53,568 bases of DNA from Clostridia bacterium (GTDB lineage Bacteria; Bacillota; Clostridia; UMGS1810): NCBI GenBank assembly GCA_016293435.1, contig JAEDEG010000002.1, forward strand, positions 1-53,568. The letters are read 5' to 3'. Of this stretch, positions 28,342 through 37,248 are shown in pieces (positions within the stretch are counted from its first letter, which is position 1; the number at the start of each line of letters is the position of its first letter). The position numbers were made by a program, and so were the translations under genes. Under the pieces are notes generated by a model that worked only from the letters and a program-made list of their open reading frames with translations, made no database searches and was not told the origin of the DNA.

Positions 28342-29721
28342 ATGAAGCTGTCTAATGCAAGCAAATTATCTTTTGGTATAGGCGCACTGGGCAAAGACCT
28401 TTGCTATGCCATAATTTCTTACTTTTTAATGATTTATTTTACAGATACTGTAGGCTTGACACCGCTTTTTGTCGGCAATTTGTTTCTTGTTGCAAGGGTG
28501 TGGGACGCATTTAACGATCCGATGATGGGATTTGTTGTTGACAACACACATACAAGATGGGGTAAATTCAGACCTTGGATTTTAATAGGAACTGTTTTGA
28601 ACGCTGTCGCTCTTATATTTTTGTTCAAAAAACCTGCAGGCATGGAGGGCACATCGCTATATGTATATTACTCAATCCTCTATATACTTTGGGGTATGAC
28701 ATACACAATTATGGATATACCATATTGGTCAATGCTTCCGTCCTTGTCTCAAACAAAGCAGGAGAGAGACTCAATGTCGGTTATTCCCCGTATTTTTGCA
28801 AGCACTGCATGGCTTTTGATGGGCGCGTTTGCTATTGGGCTTGTAGACAAGCTTGGCGGTGGCGACTCTGCAAAGGGCTATGCTTCACTTACCGTAATTA
28901 TCGCAGTCATATTTGTAATCACATCTGTCATCACTGTTGTGTTCGTAAGAGACAGAAGCTCCTTTGAGGCGGCATCGGGCAAAAAAGCGGAAAAGGTCAC
29001 TTTAAAAAATGCACTTCACGTTATCGGTGCAAATGATCAGCTAAAGGTTTTCATAGGCATAGTATTAGCGTATAATCTTGTTGTACAGCTTGCGGGCGGT
29101 ATGGCTATTTATTACTTTAAGTATGTTGCCGGCAACGAAGGCTTGTATGCAATCTTTACAACTGCGGCATCTTTTTCTGAAATTGCAGCACTGTTTATTT
29201 TCCCTATAATATCCAAAAAACTGTCTAAAAGGCAGGTTTTTGCCATTGCGAGCTTCAGCCCTGCGGTAGGCCTTATAGGACTTGTGGTATCAAGCTTTTT
29301 TGTACCGTCTAATATAGCCTTGGCGGCAATCTGCGGTGTGCTCTTTAAGCTTGGTTCGGGTCTTACTCTTGGCGCAACCACAGTTATGCTTGCCGATATA
29401 ATTGATTATGGTGAGGTAAAGCTTGGAACAAGAAACGAAAGTATCATAGCATCATTTCAGACATTGCTTGTAAAAACAGCATCTGCAATAGCCGGATGGC
29501 TTATAGGCGTAGGTCTTACAATTGTGGGTTATGTAGCGAATGCAGAGCAGACTGCTGCAACTATTGCCGGAATGAAAATTTTAATGGGAGTTGTTCCCTC
29601 GGTAATCACGGTTATTGCATTTGTAATATATGCTAAAGCCTACAAGCTTGAGGGAGCTTACCTTGAAGAAATTATGGATAAAATAAAGCATAAAGGGGAG
29701 AAGGAAGCATCAAAAGAGTGA
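28342..29721 (+). CDS. GPH-family sugar:cation symporter (MFS)
   Basis: A 459-residue polytopic membrane protein with about 12 hydrophobic segments. It belongs to the glycoside-pentoside-hexuronide:cation symporter family, whose signature is visible as AFNDPMMGFVVDNTHTRWGKFRPW. It probably imports the galactoside split by the alpha-galactosidase, using a sodium or proton gradient. I chose ATG 28342 because GGGAGG lies 8 bases upstream; an in-frame start at 28300 would translate through the repeat's hairpins. No clear terminator follows it. Confidence 0.9.
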   Translation: MKLSNASKLSFGIGALGKDLCYAIISYFLMIYFTDTVGLTPLFVGNLFLVARVWDAFNDPMMGFVVDNTHTRWGKFRPWILIGTVLNAVALIFLFKKPAGMEGTSLYVYYSILYILWGMTYTIMDIPYWSMLPSLSQTKQERDSMSVIPRIFASTAWLLMGAFAIGLVDKLGGGDSAKGYASLTVIIAVIFVITSVITVVFVRDRSSFEAASGKKAEKVTLKNALHVIGANDQLKVFIGIVLAYNLVVQLAGGMAIYYFKYVAGNEGLYAIFTTAASFSEIAALFIFPIISKKLSKRQVFAIASFSPAVGLIGLVVSSFFVPSNIALAAICGVLFKLGSGLTLGATTVMLADIIDYGEVKLGTRNESIIASFQTLLVKTASAIAGWLIGVGLTIVGYVANAEQTAATIAGMKILMGVVPSVITVIAFVIYAKAYKLEGAYLEEIMDKIKHKGEKEASKE

Positions 29722-29844
29722 TGCACCATATATTTTAAAAAAATTGGTGTGATGGGTTTGTAATTTTTAGTAATTGTTTATGTTAGTGTTAAACAGATAT
29801 GCCAAGCATACAAAAACAAATCAGGAAGTAACTGATGCATATGA

Positions 29845-29907
29845 TATAACTAAATTAAGATGTCACCCGCCGCCTATAGAGGCGGGAGACATCTTAATTT
29901 AGTTATA
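29845..29907. repeat. Perfect palindromic end of the triple-hairpin repeat (solo copy 4)
   Basis: The 20 bases TATAACTAAATTAAGATGTC and their exact complement (29888-29907) surround a CCCGCC/GGCGGG stem, giving a 63-bp palindrome. Only the outer hairpin of the full element is present. In the full copies the inner half of this stem is degenerate, so this copy looks like a perfected or duplicated end. It marks the 5' edge of a broken gene. Confidence 0.8.
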
Positions 29908-30660
29908 ATAGGGATGTAAAGAAAGCATTGGTTGATGCTGCCATACTTGAAAATGATAATCTCAAGGCGGTATTCCTACCCGGACTTGGCGGCAGATTGT
30001 GGAGTTTATATGACAAAAAGCAGAAAAAGAGTTGCTTTATGTAAATGGTTTTATCCAACCGGGTAATCTGGCACTTAGAAATGCTTGGTTTGCCGGCGGT
30101 GTAGAATGGAATGTGGGTATAAAAGGTCATAATCCTCTTACATGTTCGCCAATGTTTGCTGCCGAGAGTAGAAACAATAATGATGAACCTATACTATCTC
30201 TGTACGAATTTGAATGAAAAAGAGAAGTTGTATATGGTATAAATGCTTATCTTCCTGATAATGGAGACACACTGTATGTTCGTACAACAATTGAGAATAA
30301 ATCAAATAAGACACCATACACATATTGGTGGTCAAATATTGCAGTACCCGAAGATGGTATAAGAATTCTTACTGATGCAGATCAGATGATTTCATGTGTG
30401 TATGAAGATAATCATTATTCCATGGATAAGATAGAGGCTCCGTATTTTGCAGGTGTTGATTCATCCTATGCAAAACTTGCACCATATGCCGGGGATTTGT
30501 TTTATATATTAAAAAAAGATAATCAAAAAAAATGGATAGCAGCATTGGATGAGGAAGGTACAGGACTTTTACAGTATTCTACGCCCGAACTTTTGGGTAG
30601 GAAAGTGTTTTTTTGGGGCAAAGGTCAGGGCGGCAGGAACTGGAACAAGTTTTTAACCCC
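29908..30660 (+). pseudogene. Broken DUF5107-like gene
   Basis: Coding-like sequence in two frames. AVFLPGLGGRLWSLYDKK is followed by a frameshift near 30017-30030. LLYVNGFIQPGNLALRNAWF then runs on to VEWNVGIKGHNPLT. A TGA at about 30215 interrupts, and reading continues with REVVYGINAYLPDNGDTLYV and further to GKGQGGRNWN. This resembles the N-terminal domain of DUF5107 proteins, which occur with glycan-degradation genes. The 5' end is cut at the palindrome ending at 29907 and the 3' end at the long hairpin from 30651. It should not make a functional protein. Confidence 0.7.
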
Positions 30661-30719
30661 ATATAGCAAGAAGTCCCTCACTTTAGAAGTGGGGGACTTC
30701 TTGCTATATGGGGTTAAAA
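30651..30719. terminator. Very long hairpin between convergent genes
   Basis: Arms of 31 bases (30651-30681 and 30689-30719) pair completely apart from one G:U-type wobble, around a 7-base loop. It starts with TTTTAACCCC and ends GGGGTTAAAA. On the - strand it follows the AraC stop codon by 2 bases and ends in a T-tract, so it can act as a terminator. The inner AAGTCCC..GGGGGACTT block resembles the hairpin ends of IS200/IS605 elements, so it may be a transposon relic. Confidence 0.75.
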
Positions 30720-30721
30720 TA

Positions 30722-31564
30722 TTAGATTATCGTATTTCTGTAATTAACAGGTGAATAGCCGATTTCTCTTTTAAATACAACAGAAAAATAGTTCGGATTT
30801 TTAAATGACAGCATATCGCTTATTTCTCTTACCGAAAAGCCGTCCTCAAGCAGATTTATAGCCTTTAAAATTTTTATGTTCAAAAAGTGCTTGTGTATAC
30901 TGTAGGGTGAATATTTTGAAAAAATTCTCTTAAGCTGTGTCAAGCTCACACCGCATTCTGTGGCAATTTGTTGAGTTGAGATATTGCGGTATACATTGTC
31001 ATTCATAACAGCAATTGCTTTGCGATATATGGAGCTTGTGTGTTCTTCGGTTTCTTCTATTTGCTTTGGTGCTTTATTCTCCATAAGCCAGAGCAAAAAT
31101 GTGTTTAGGTGATTTGTGCCTATTTGCACAAATGTTTGAGTCGGATTCCAATATTTAATAAAATCCTCCCCGGGCGAGCTTTGCACTTGAATAGAATAAA
31201 AATAATCTATCAGCACTTTAATTTTTGGAGTTTCATTTTCTGAAAGATTAAAAATTGCATTTTCAAAAAGTGACATTGACTTTCCCTCTGCGGAAAATGC
31301 CATTATAAAAACGGTTGGTTTTTTTCCTTGATGTGACCATATTTTGTGAAACTCTCTCGGCTTGTGAAATATAATGTCTCCCTTTTCAAGCTCAAAAACC
31401 TTGGCATCGGCAGCAACTCCGATTTTCCCATCCATCACATAAACAAATTCCCAAAAATCATGAATTTCCCCGGTATAATAATAGTTATTATCGAGCTTTC
31501 TTTGAAAAGCGGTTACTAAGCTTTTGATAGTTACAATCGGTACAATTTCAAATTCAGGAAACAA
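30722..31564 (-). CDS. AraC-family transcriptional regulator with N-terminal cupin
   Basis: A 280-residue regulator. The N-terminal half is a cupin-like sensor with HDFWEFVYVMDG and ELEKGDIIFHKPREFH. The C-terminal ~100 residues hold the two helix-turn-helix motifs (STQQIATECGVSLTQLKRIF and FSVREISDML..NPNYFSVVFKREIGYSP). It starts at TTG 31564, immediately after the stop codon of the upstream AraC gene, and its GAAGGAGG ribosome site lies within that gene's last codons, so translation is coupled. It probably senses a sugar derivative and activates surface-degradation genes nearby. Confidence 0.88.
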   Translation of the reverse strand: MFPEFEIVPIVTIKSLVTAFQRKLDNNYYYTGEIHDFWEFVYVMDGKIGVAADAKVFELEKGDIIFHKPREFHKIWSHQGKKPTVFIMAFSAEGKSMSLFENAIFNLSENETPKIKVLIDYFYSIQVQSSPGEDFIKYWNPTQTFVQIGTNHLNTFLLWLMENKAPKQIEETEEHTSSIYRKAIAVMNDNVYRNISTQQIATECGVSLTQLKRIFSKYSPYSIHKHFLNIKILKAINLLEDGFSVREISDMLSFKNPNYFSVVFKREIGYSPVNYRNTII

Positions 31565-32395
31565 TTAATATTCCTCCTTCATAATAACAGTATCTTTTCC
31601 GGGGCTGTGACCTATTATTTCTTTGTACTTTTTTATAAAATATGACACATTGTTATATCCTACCCGCTCAGCCGCCATCGCAACCGTTACACCCTCACTG
31701 TTTATCAGTCTTTGTGCATTGACACATCGCACTGTATTCAGATATGATGTTATGTTTGTGCCTGTCTCAGTCTTAAAAATATGACAAAGATATGAAGAAC
31801 TGAAGTTCAAAGCCTGTGCTATAGCTCCGGTAGTAAGATTTTGATTGTAATTTGAATTAATAAAATCTATTACCTGTTCTACGGGGGTGCTTTTGTTTGA
31901 AGTGTCAATCTGCAGAGATTGTGTATACGAAAGATTTGTCTTGCGTATAAGAGTAACAAATATATTGGATATAAGTGATATAATGGCGGTATGATAGGAG
32001 GCTTTTTTTTGCAAAAATTCATTCGCCAAAATAGAAAATTCTCTGTCTAACATGGCAGATCTGCATATTCCAGATGCTTTCTCTATAGTCGCATACGACA
32101 AATCTATTCGCTTGAGCAAGGCTTTGTCACATTCAATCCAAAAAAAGTCCGATCTTTTTTTTGTAAATTTGAGCATGGCTGTTTGATTTTGAGTGATTGT
32201 CAGCAGATCTCCCACATCGAGCATTTCAAGTCCCGAAAGTCCCGAAACCGAAATTCCGCCGTTTCTCAGATAAACAAAAATTATTTTGCCCGGATTTACA
32301 CAAATATAGAAATCATCATTCTGATCCATAGTATATAGAAAAAATGAGATTACGGATTTGTCTTTTAGATTAAGTGTGTGCTCATATCTTTTCAT
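31565..32395 (-). CDS. AraC-family transcriptional regulator
   Basis: A 276-residue regulator with an N-terminal ligand-binding domain (GDLLTITQNQ strand region) and a C-terminal AraC DNA-binding domain (LTTGAIAQALNFSSSYLCHIF, then VAMAAERVGYNNVSYFIKKYKEIIGHSPG). Its GAAAGG ribosome site precedes the ATG. It is the third gene of the - strand operon that begins with the SLH pair, which suggests that surface platform and regulators are expressed together. It differs clearly from the next AraC protein, so two distinct signals may be sensed. Confidence 0.87.
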   Translation of the reverse strand: MKRYEHTLNLKDKSVISFFLYTMDQNDDFYICVNPGKIIFVYLRNGGISVSGLSGLEMLDVGDLLTITQNQTAMLKFTKKRSDFFWIECDKALLKRIDLSYATIEKASGICRSAMLDREFSILANEFLQKKASYHTAIISLISNIFVTLIRKTNLSYTQSLQIDTSNKSTPVEQVIDFINSNYNQNLTTGAIAQALNFSSSYLCHIFKTETGTNITSYLNTVRCVNAQRLINSEGVTVAMAAERVGYNNVSYFIKKYKEIIGHSPGKDTVIMKEEY

Positions 32396-32433
32396 AGCTT
32401 TTTAACCTTTCGGATAAATACAGATATTTTGCA

Positions 32434-32467
32434 GCAAACAACAAACATGATGTTGTTTGTTGTTTGC
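32434..32467 (-). promoter_or_regulatory. 13-bp inverted repeat between the SLH gene and the AraC pair
   Basis: GCAAACAACAAAC at 32434-32446 and GTTTGTTGTTTGC at 32455-32467 are perfect complements around an 8-base spacer. No U-tract follows on the - strand. It may be a partial terminator that lowers regulator expression, or an operator for autoregulation. Confidence 0.5.
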
Positions 32468-32483
32468 CGATGTATCTGTGAAA

Positions 32484-35111
32484 TTATTCATAAATTACTA
32501 TATTTGTCATTACCGCATATCTCGAGCGTATCAGTATATTGCTGCAAAGGTCGGTGCTGTGTGTATATGTGATAATATCGTTCATTGTTGCGGGAGTAAC
32601 GCTTTGAGTTTTAAGATCAAATTTAACAACTGTTCCCGCCGGCTGCAGCACATATCTGTCGTGGTTCATATCGGTATATCCCTCATAATTTGTAATCGGA
32701 ACAAACGAAAATGCCGAATCATCAGTGCTGTAGGGTTTTGCAAAATAATATCTCAAAATGGTATTGTGCGATGTGTCTGAATGGAGCAGCTTCATTGAAG
32801 TAACGTCAAAATCCTTTTCGATAAGTGTTATTTCATTTTTGGCATTTGCTGCAAATCTCACATAGTCACCCGGTGAAATCGGTGCTCCGTTTTTGCCCGC
32901 AGGCAATTTGGAGGTTACTTCGCTGTCGGTAATCTTGTAGTACTCAAATTTGCCGGCAGGGGTGTATACGCCAAGCTCATATATTTCTATTCCTTCCTCA
33001 TCGAGAATGTGACGGTATGAAGATACAAGACCGTTTTGAGGCTCAGAGGGGAGAGACGCTCCTGATAAGGCGGCATCTTTGTTTATATAAAGCAAAACGT
33101 CAACTGCTCCCGAATCCGACACGTTATACGGGCGGAGACATTCTCCGGCAATCTTATCATCATTTGAAAAAGAGATTGTGTTGGAACATCTATACTCATC
33201 ATTAAGAGTTTGATCATCTATAATATTGAATATTACGCATGATGAAGAAAGTCTGAAGCTCGGTATAAACAATTTGTTACCCTTATAGGTAATATTCTTT
33301 GTTGTTGAACTGTCTCCCTCAAAAGAAAAGCGCGTAAGATTGTCTCGGGGATTAGCACCTTTTTCGACGTAGCCAGTGCGTGCACTTTCTGTGTCAATCA
33401 CAGCTATTTTGTTGTCGGAGCTTATAGAATAGCGAATCACTTGTTCTCTTGTTCCGTTTCCATCTGCAAAGAAGCTGTAAATATCTTCCTTGTCCGTTTT
33501 TCCGCGTTCGCTTTCGTCCAAGATAACCTTATCGGCAAGATAATATTGCTCAATTTCACCTTTTTCGGTGTATATCTTAAATATTACATCCTTCGCAAGA
33601 CCTTCTGTTTTGCTTACCTTTAGCAGATAGCCGTATTTCATTGTGTCTGCAGTGTCATAATTTGCACATATTTCACCCGATGGCGAAAGCACAAAGGTGT
33701 AGCTTTTTCCCATTGAAACTGCCTTTAGATAATGAGTTGCATAGTATTCGGAATATTTGTATGCGGTATCGTCCACATACATTGTGCGATTTGCATTGTC
33801 AAACCCTGTGAGAACTCCCGTTATGTTTTTGGTGCTTATATCCATCTTTAAATAGGTTTTGTCTGCACTGTAGTAAACCAATGCAACAGAGCCGGCAATA
33901 ACCTCCGAGAAATTTGCGGGCTTTGAGTTGAAATATAACTCATATTCCAGATCGCTTTCCGACAGCGAAATACTTTTTGTTGTGTTTGTATCAAAAAATG
34001 CCTGAGAGGATTTGGAAATCTTATCGATATACATTATTTCCGGAACTTCCCAGCTTGCAACCTCATAAATTTTGTCGTCATTGTTGTCTATCAGAGTGAG
34101 AGTGCCCGAGCTTTTGATAAAATCCTTTGTTGTATACGAATTGTAAGCCTTGCCGTTTAAGATAAAGGCAACAGGATTTTTCATTTTAACGCTTATGTTT
34201 TTTGCTCCGTTGTCATATGTGAGACTGCCTTCTTTAAATGAGATAACGTCATCGTGCGAAATAGTAAGCTTATTGGTATCTTTCTCTTTTAAATATACTA
34301 TTTCATCCATTGTGTCGTTTTTGATTGCATATCCCTCAGCTCCCGAGCCGAGAATATAGTCACAGTCGCACTTATAGATGACCGAATTTATGCTGATGCA
34401 TCCCTTTTTCGACTCATGGATTTCATATAGACCGGTTCGGCTGTTGCCATCGATAATACCCGAAATTTTGTACATCGAAAAATATTGGGTAAGAATGTTT
34501 TTGTCTTTGTCTACGGTAAATGAATTTGTATCGCCAAATCCCGTTTGAATACGCAGCGGCACCTCACAAAAATTGCGCAGCATAATAATTCCGTTTGCTG
34601 TGCTTACGGCATCTGCAGATGTGTAGGCGGTTAAATCTTGTGTTAATCCGCAATTGGATGCCGAATATTCGTAGCCAATGGGATAGCCGCCGGAGGTTTC
34701 TGCCTCGAGGGCATATCCGAGTGCTACAACCATAATTTTAAAGGCTTCGCTGTATTTTATGGGCTGATCCGGATAAAACGAAGCACTCTTTGATATAATT
34801 CCGAGAGAAACAGCAGCATCGATATACTGTGAAAGCTCACTTGCCGAATCAACATCATAGAATGTATAATTCACATTTTGTGAGGGCGAAATTTTGAGAA
34901 GCTTCATAACATCAATCAAAAATTCTGCCCGGGTAATCTGTTCGTTATAATCGGGATTAAATGTTATATCGGTTTTTGCAGCGGAAATCAAATTTATACA
35001 GTCTGATATATATTCAACATTGTAGTTTGGCTCTAAAGAGCTGTCGGATGCATGAACCGCAATCACAGGTACCATTGAAAATATAAGTAATAAGCATATG
35101 ATTTTTTTCAT
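32484..35111 (-). CDS. Type B SLH surface protein (second copy)
   Basis: An exported protein of about 875 residues with a signal peptide (MKKIICLLLIFSMVP...VHAS) and N-terminal SLH-like repeats (ITRAEFLIDVMKLL near 60, FYDVDSASE, then FYPDQPIKYSEAFKIMVVALG near 115-140). A long beta-rich region without catalytic motifs follows, matching the type B protein at 1904-4561 in length and order. ATG 35111 is chosen because GGGAGGGGG lies just upstream; an adjacent in-frame TTG is less likely. It follows the type A gene by 16 bases. Its function is probably structural or binding at the cell surface. Confidence 0.82.
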   Translation of the reverse strand: MKKIICLLLIFSMVPVIAVHASDSSLEPNYNVEYISDCINLISAAKTDITFNPDYNEQITRAEFLIDVMKLLKISPSQNVNYTFYDVDSASELSQYIDAAVSLGIISKSASFYPDQPIKYSEAFKIMVVALGYALEAETSGGYPIGYEYSASNCGLTQDLTAYTSADAVSTANGIIMLRNFCEVPLRIQTGFGDTNSFTVDKDKNILTQYFSMYKISGIIDGNSRTGLYEIHESKKGCISINSVIYKCDCDYILGSGAEGYAIKNDTMDEIVYLKEKDTNKLTISHDDVISFKEGSLTYDNGAKNISVKMKNPVAFILNGKAYNSYTTKDFIKSSGTLTLIDNNDDKIYEVASWEVPEIMYIDKISKSSQAFFDTNTTKSISLSESDLEYELYFNSKPANFSEVIAGSVALVYYSADKTYLKMDISTKNITGVLTGFDNANRTMYVDDTAYKYSEYYATHYLKAVSMGKSYTFVLSPSGEICANYDTADTMKYGYLLKVSKTEGLAKDVIFKIYTEKGEIEQYYLADKVILDESERGKTDKEDIYSFFADGNGTREQVIRYSISSDNKIAVIDTESARTGYVEKGANPRDNLTRFSFEGDSSTTKNITYKGNKLFIPSFRLSSSCVIFNIIDDQTLNDEYRCSNTISFSNDDKIAGECLRPYNVSDSGAVDVLLYINKDAALSGASLPSEPQNGLVSSYRHILDEEGIEIYELGVYTPAGKFEYYKITDSEVTSKLPAGKNGAPISPGDYVRFAANAKNEITLIEKDFDVTSMKLLHSDTSHNTILRYYFAKPYSTDDSAFSFVPITNYEGYTDMNHDRYVLQPAGTVVKFDLKTQSVTPATMNDIITYTHSTDLCSNILIRSRYAVMTNIVIYE

Positions 35112-35127
35112 CAAATTGCCCCCTCCC

Positions 35128-36777
35128 TTACTTCAAATATTCAAGTGTGTTATATATTATAATTGCTGCCTCGCCGCGGGTGAGGGATGCCTTTGGATAA
35201 AAGCTTGTGCCGTCTCCCTGCACTATGCCGACATTTGCAATTGATTCAACGGCTGTTTTTGCATAGTCGCTGACGAGAGCTGAATCTTCAAAGCTGTATG
35301 CTCCGCGATTTATAGCGTTTCTGCTTTCCAACACTCTGTATATAATCAGCGCAGTGTCTTCGCGGGTAATATTATTGTGAGGATAAAACATATTGTTATA
35401 GCCTGTAATAATGTTATTTTTGCTTAGTGTGTATACATAAGGTGAAAACCAGTCATTTTCGCCGACATCGTCAAATGCTGCTTCTGTATTTAAAGCTCCG
35501 TCTGTTTTCAGAGCCGAAACAATAAGCTTAGAAAACTCAGCGCGTGTAACATAGTTGTTGGGCTTGTAGGTGTTGTCGGGATAACCGCTTACAATATTGC
35601 TTTCAAAAAGAGCTGTTACTGCGTCTTGACAAAAGTGACCCGATATATCATAAAATGCCGGTGAAGGTGAAATCACAGACGGAATGAGCACATTTTTGTC
35701 TGATGAAATGGATGAACTGCCCGAGCCTGTACTGCCTGAGCCTTTGCCGCTGTTTTTGCCGCTTTCCGAATTGAGCTCGTCATATACCTTTTGAATGTTT
35801 ACATCAAAGGAATTTTGAATATCCTCAGGTGATGTATACTCGTGTCTTTTGTCAAACATAGCCGAAAAAACCTTGTATCTTTGTTTTTCGGGAATGCTGT
35901 AGTATTTTGATATTGGTTCAAAATTTTCGAGAACAACTGTTCTGAGATAGCTCCAGCTGAGTGTGCTTTTGACCTCGGCAGTCAAATACATATTACTGTA
36001 GACTTCGGATACGGGAGCGGAAATGTAGTCTGCCTCCTTGAGCAGCTCATCGAGCACTTCCCTGAATTCATCCGTTGTAGACATATATTCGTTGTAGCTT
36101 GTTCCAAAATATACGCCGTATTTTTTGATACATTCTGCCACGCTTGCATCGCTTTGCATTTCGCATGCGGCAAATGCGTTGTATGCCGCATTGTAAAAGC
36201 TCTTGGGCGTAAAATCTTTTACCTTTTGTGAAAGAATAATTTTGCTTGCGTCATACGCATACTTGTCAATAAGGCTTTTTTCAATGCCAAGCTTTTCGGC
36301 ATTGCTGCCGCTTTGGAGAATATTAACAAGCTCCGCAGGCGAGGTGCATCTGTTGATGCTGCTCACTATACTGTCGGTTTCGGAATCGATATCGGAAACA
36401 AAATGGAATGACAGAGAGTATACGCTTCGTTCCGAATCGGATTTGTCATAGTAGAAATATGCGTTGTATTTACCGCTTGACAAATCGTTTGAAAGTGCAA
36501 TACTGCCTGAGAAAAATCCGCCCGCATCAACCGGGAAATATTGAATAACGTCGGGAAGAGACTCCGGCGAAAACATCGGTATGTCATCTTTGTAGGGCGA
36601 TATACACACCGTAACCGGTGATGCGTTGGTATATTCAAGCCGCCCCGAAAAAACAAAAAGACTATTGGTTGCATCAAAAAAAGCCTCTATCTCCATTCCG
36701 GTTGCAAAAGCACACAAAGGTGTTGCTGTTGCCGATAAAAGCATGATACAAACAATAATCGTCAAAAAACGTTTCAT
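35128..36777 (-). CDS. Type A SLH surface protein (second copy)
   Basis: An exported protein of about 549 residues paralogous to the one at 168-1904. It has a signal peptide (MKRFLTIIVCIMLLSATA), a beta-rich N-terminal domain (about 25-125), a helical middle, a Gly/Ser-rich linker (GKGSGSTGSGSS) and three C-terminal SLH repeats with VTRAEFSKLIV, ITREDTALIIY and LTRGEAAIIIY. ATG 36777 is supported by GGAGGT 9 bases upstream; a start at 36792 would lengthen the signal peptide unfavourably. It heads the operon of SLH pair plus two AraC regulators. Confidence 0.87.
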   Translation of the reverse strand: MKRFLTIIVCIMLLSATATPLCAFATGMEIEAFFDATNSLFVFSGRLEYTNASPVTVCISPYKDDIPMFSPESLPDVIQYFPVDAGGFFSGSIALSNDLSSGKYNAYFYYDKSDSERSVYSLSFHFVSDIDSETDSIVSSINRCTSPAELVNILQSGSNAEKLGIEKSLIDKYAYDASKIILSQKVKDFTPKSFYNAAYNAFAACEMQSDASVAECIKKYGVYFGTSYNEYMSTTDEFREVLDELLKEADYISAPVSEVYSNMYLTAEVKSTLSWSYLRTVVLENFEPISKYYSIPEKQRYKVFSAMFDKRHEYTSPEDIQNSFDVNIQKVYDELNSESGKNSGKGSGSTGSGSSSISSDKNVLIPSVISPSPAFYDISGHFCQDAVTALFESNIVSGYPDNTYKPNNYVTRAEFSKLIVSALKTDGALNTEAAFDDVGENDWFSPYVYTLSKNNIITGYNNMFYPHNNITREDTALIIYRVLESRNAINRGAYSFEDSALVSDYAKTAVESIANVGIVQGDGTSFYPKASLTRGEAAIIIYNTLEYLK

Positions 36778-36799
36778 ACAAATTACCTCCAATATTATT

Positions 36800-36813
36800 A
36801 GATGACAAACGGA
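36800..36813. repeat. 14-bp direct repeat, left copy
   Basis: AGATGACAAACGGA occurs here, 23-36 bases before the - strand type A SLH start, and again at 37206-37219, 30-43 bases before the + strand lyase start. The two copies point the same way and bracket a 392-bp AT-rich non-coding segment. Confidence 0.65.
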
Positions 36814-36835
36814 CGTAAAATGTATTTACGAAAAC

Positions 36836-36864
36836 AGTATATATCAAAAAATTATAAATGTCAA
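36836..36864 (-). promoter_or_regulatory. Strong sigma-A promoter for the - strand SLH operon
   Basis: On the - strand TTGACA (36864-36859) and TATACT (36841-36836) are separated by exactly 17 bases. Transcription would start about 36829, giving a leader of roughly 50 bases before ATG 36777. Confidence 0.8.
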
Positions 36865-36906
36865 CAGTTTTTTAGGAAAATTATAAAAGAAAAATACGAT
36901 AATATA

Positions 36907-36924
36907 ATTTTGGTGCACCAAAAT
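36907..36924. promoter_or_regulatory. 18-bp perfect palindrome, candidate operator
   Basis: ATTTTGGTGCACCAAAAT is a perfect dyad lying about 43 bases upstream of the - strand -35 box, in the AT-rich gap between divergent operons. The position suits an activator or repressor site that could act on either operon. Confidence 0.55.
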
Positions 36925-37205
36925 GAAAGTATTGCTTTGCTTTTTATTAAAATCAAATATGACAATATAAAAATTATCCGCATAATTTATACATTTGTAT
37001 ATATTTACGCAATATTAACATACGTTAGCATATATTACATATATAGGATAATTCCGACAATTTTACGGTCAAGCATAATTTTCTGAGCTTTATTGTGACC
37101 AAAATTATATAATATAGCAAAAAAGTTGTATTATTCTGCGAATAAACAGAAACAAGACAATATAATTTATATACATTTGAAGCAAAATATGATATAAAAT
37201 ATTTA

Positions 37206-37219
37206 AGATGACAAACGGA
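37206..37219. repeat. 14-bp direct repeat, right copy
   Basis: This is the identical partner of 36800-36813. It lies in the presumed leader of the lyase gene at 37249. Apart from this repeat and the palindrome at 36907, the 36865-37248 gap holds no gene that I can support, and no convincing + strand promoter was recognised. Confidence 0.65.
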
Positions 37220-37248
37220 TAACAAACCTTTTTGGGAGTGATATTATT

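Noticed and set aside
22750..30720. An autonomous transposase that would mobilise the repeats
   Set aside because: No Y1 or TnpB-like coding sequence is present in the window; any driver must be elsewhere.
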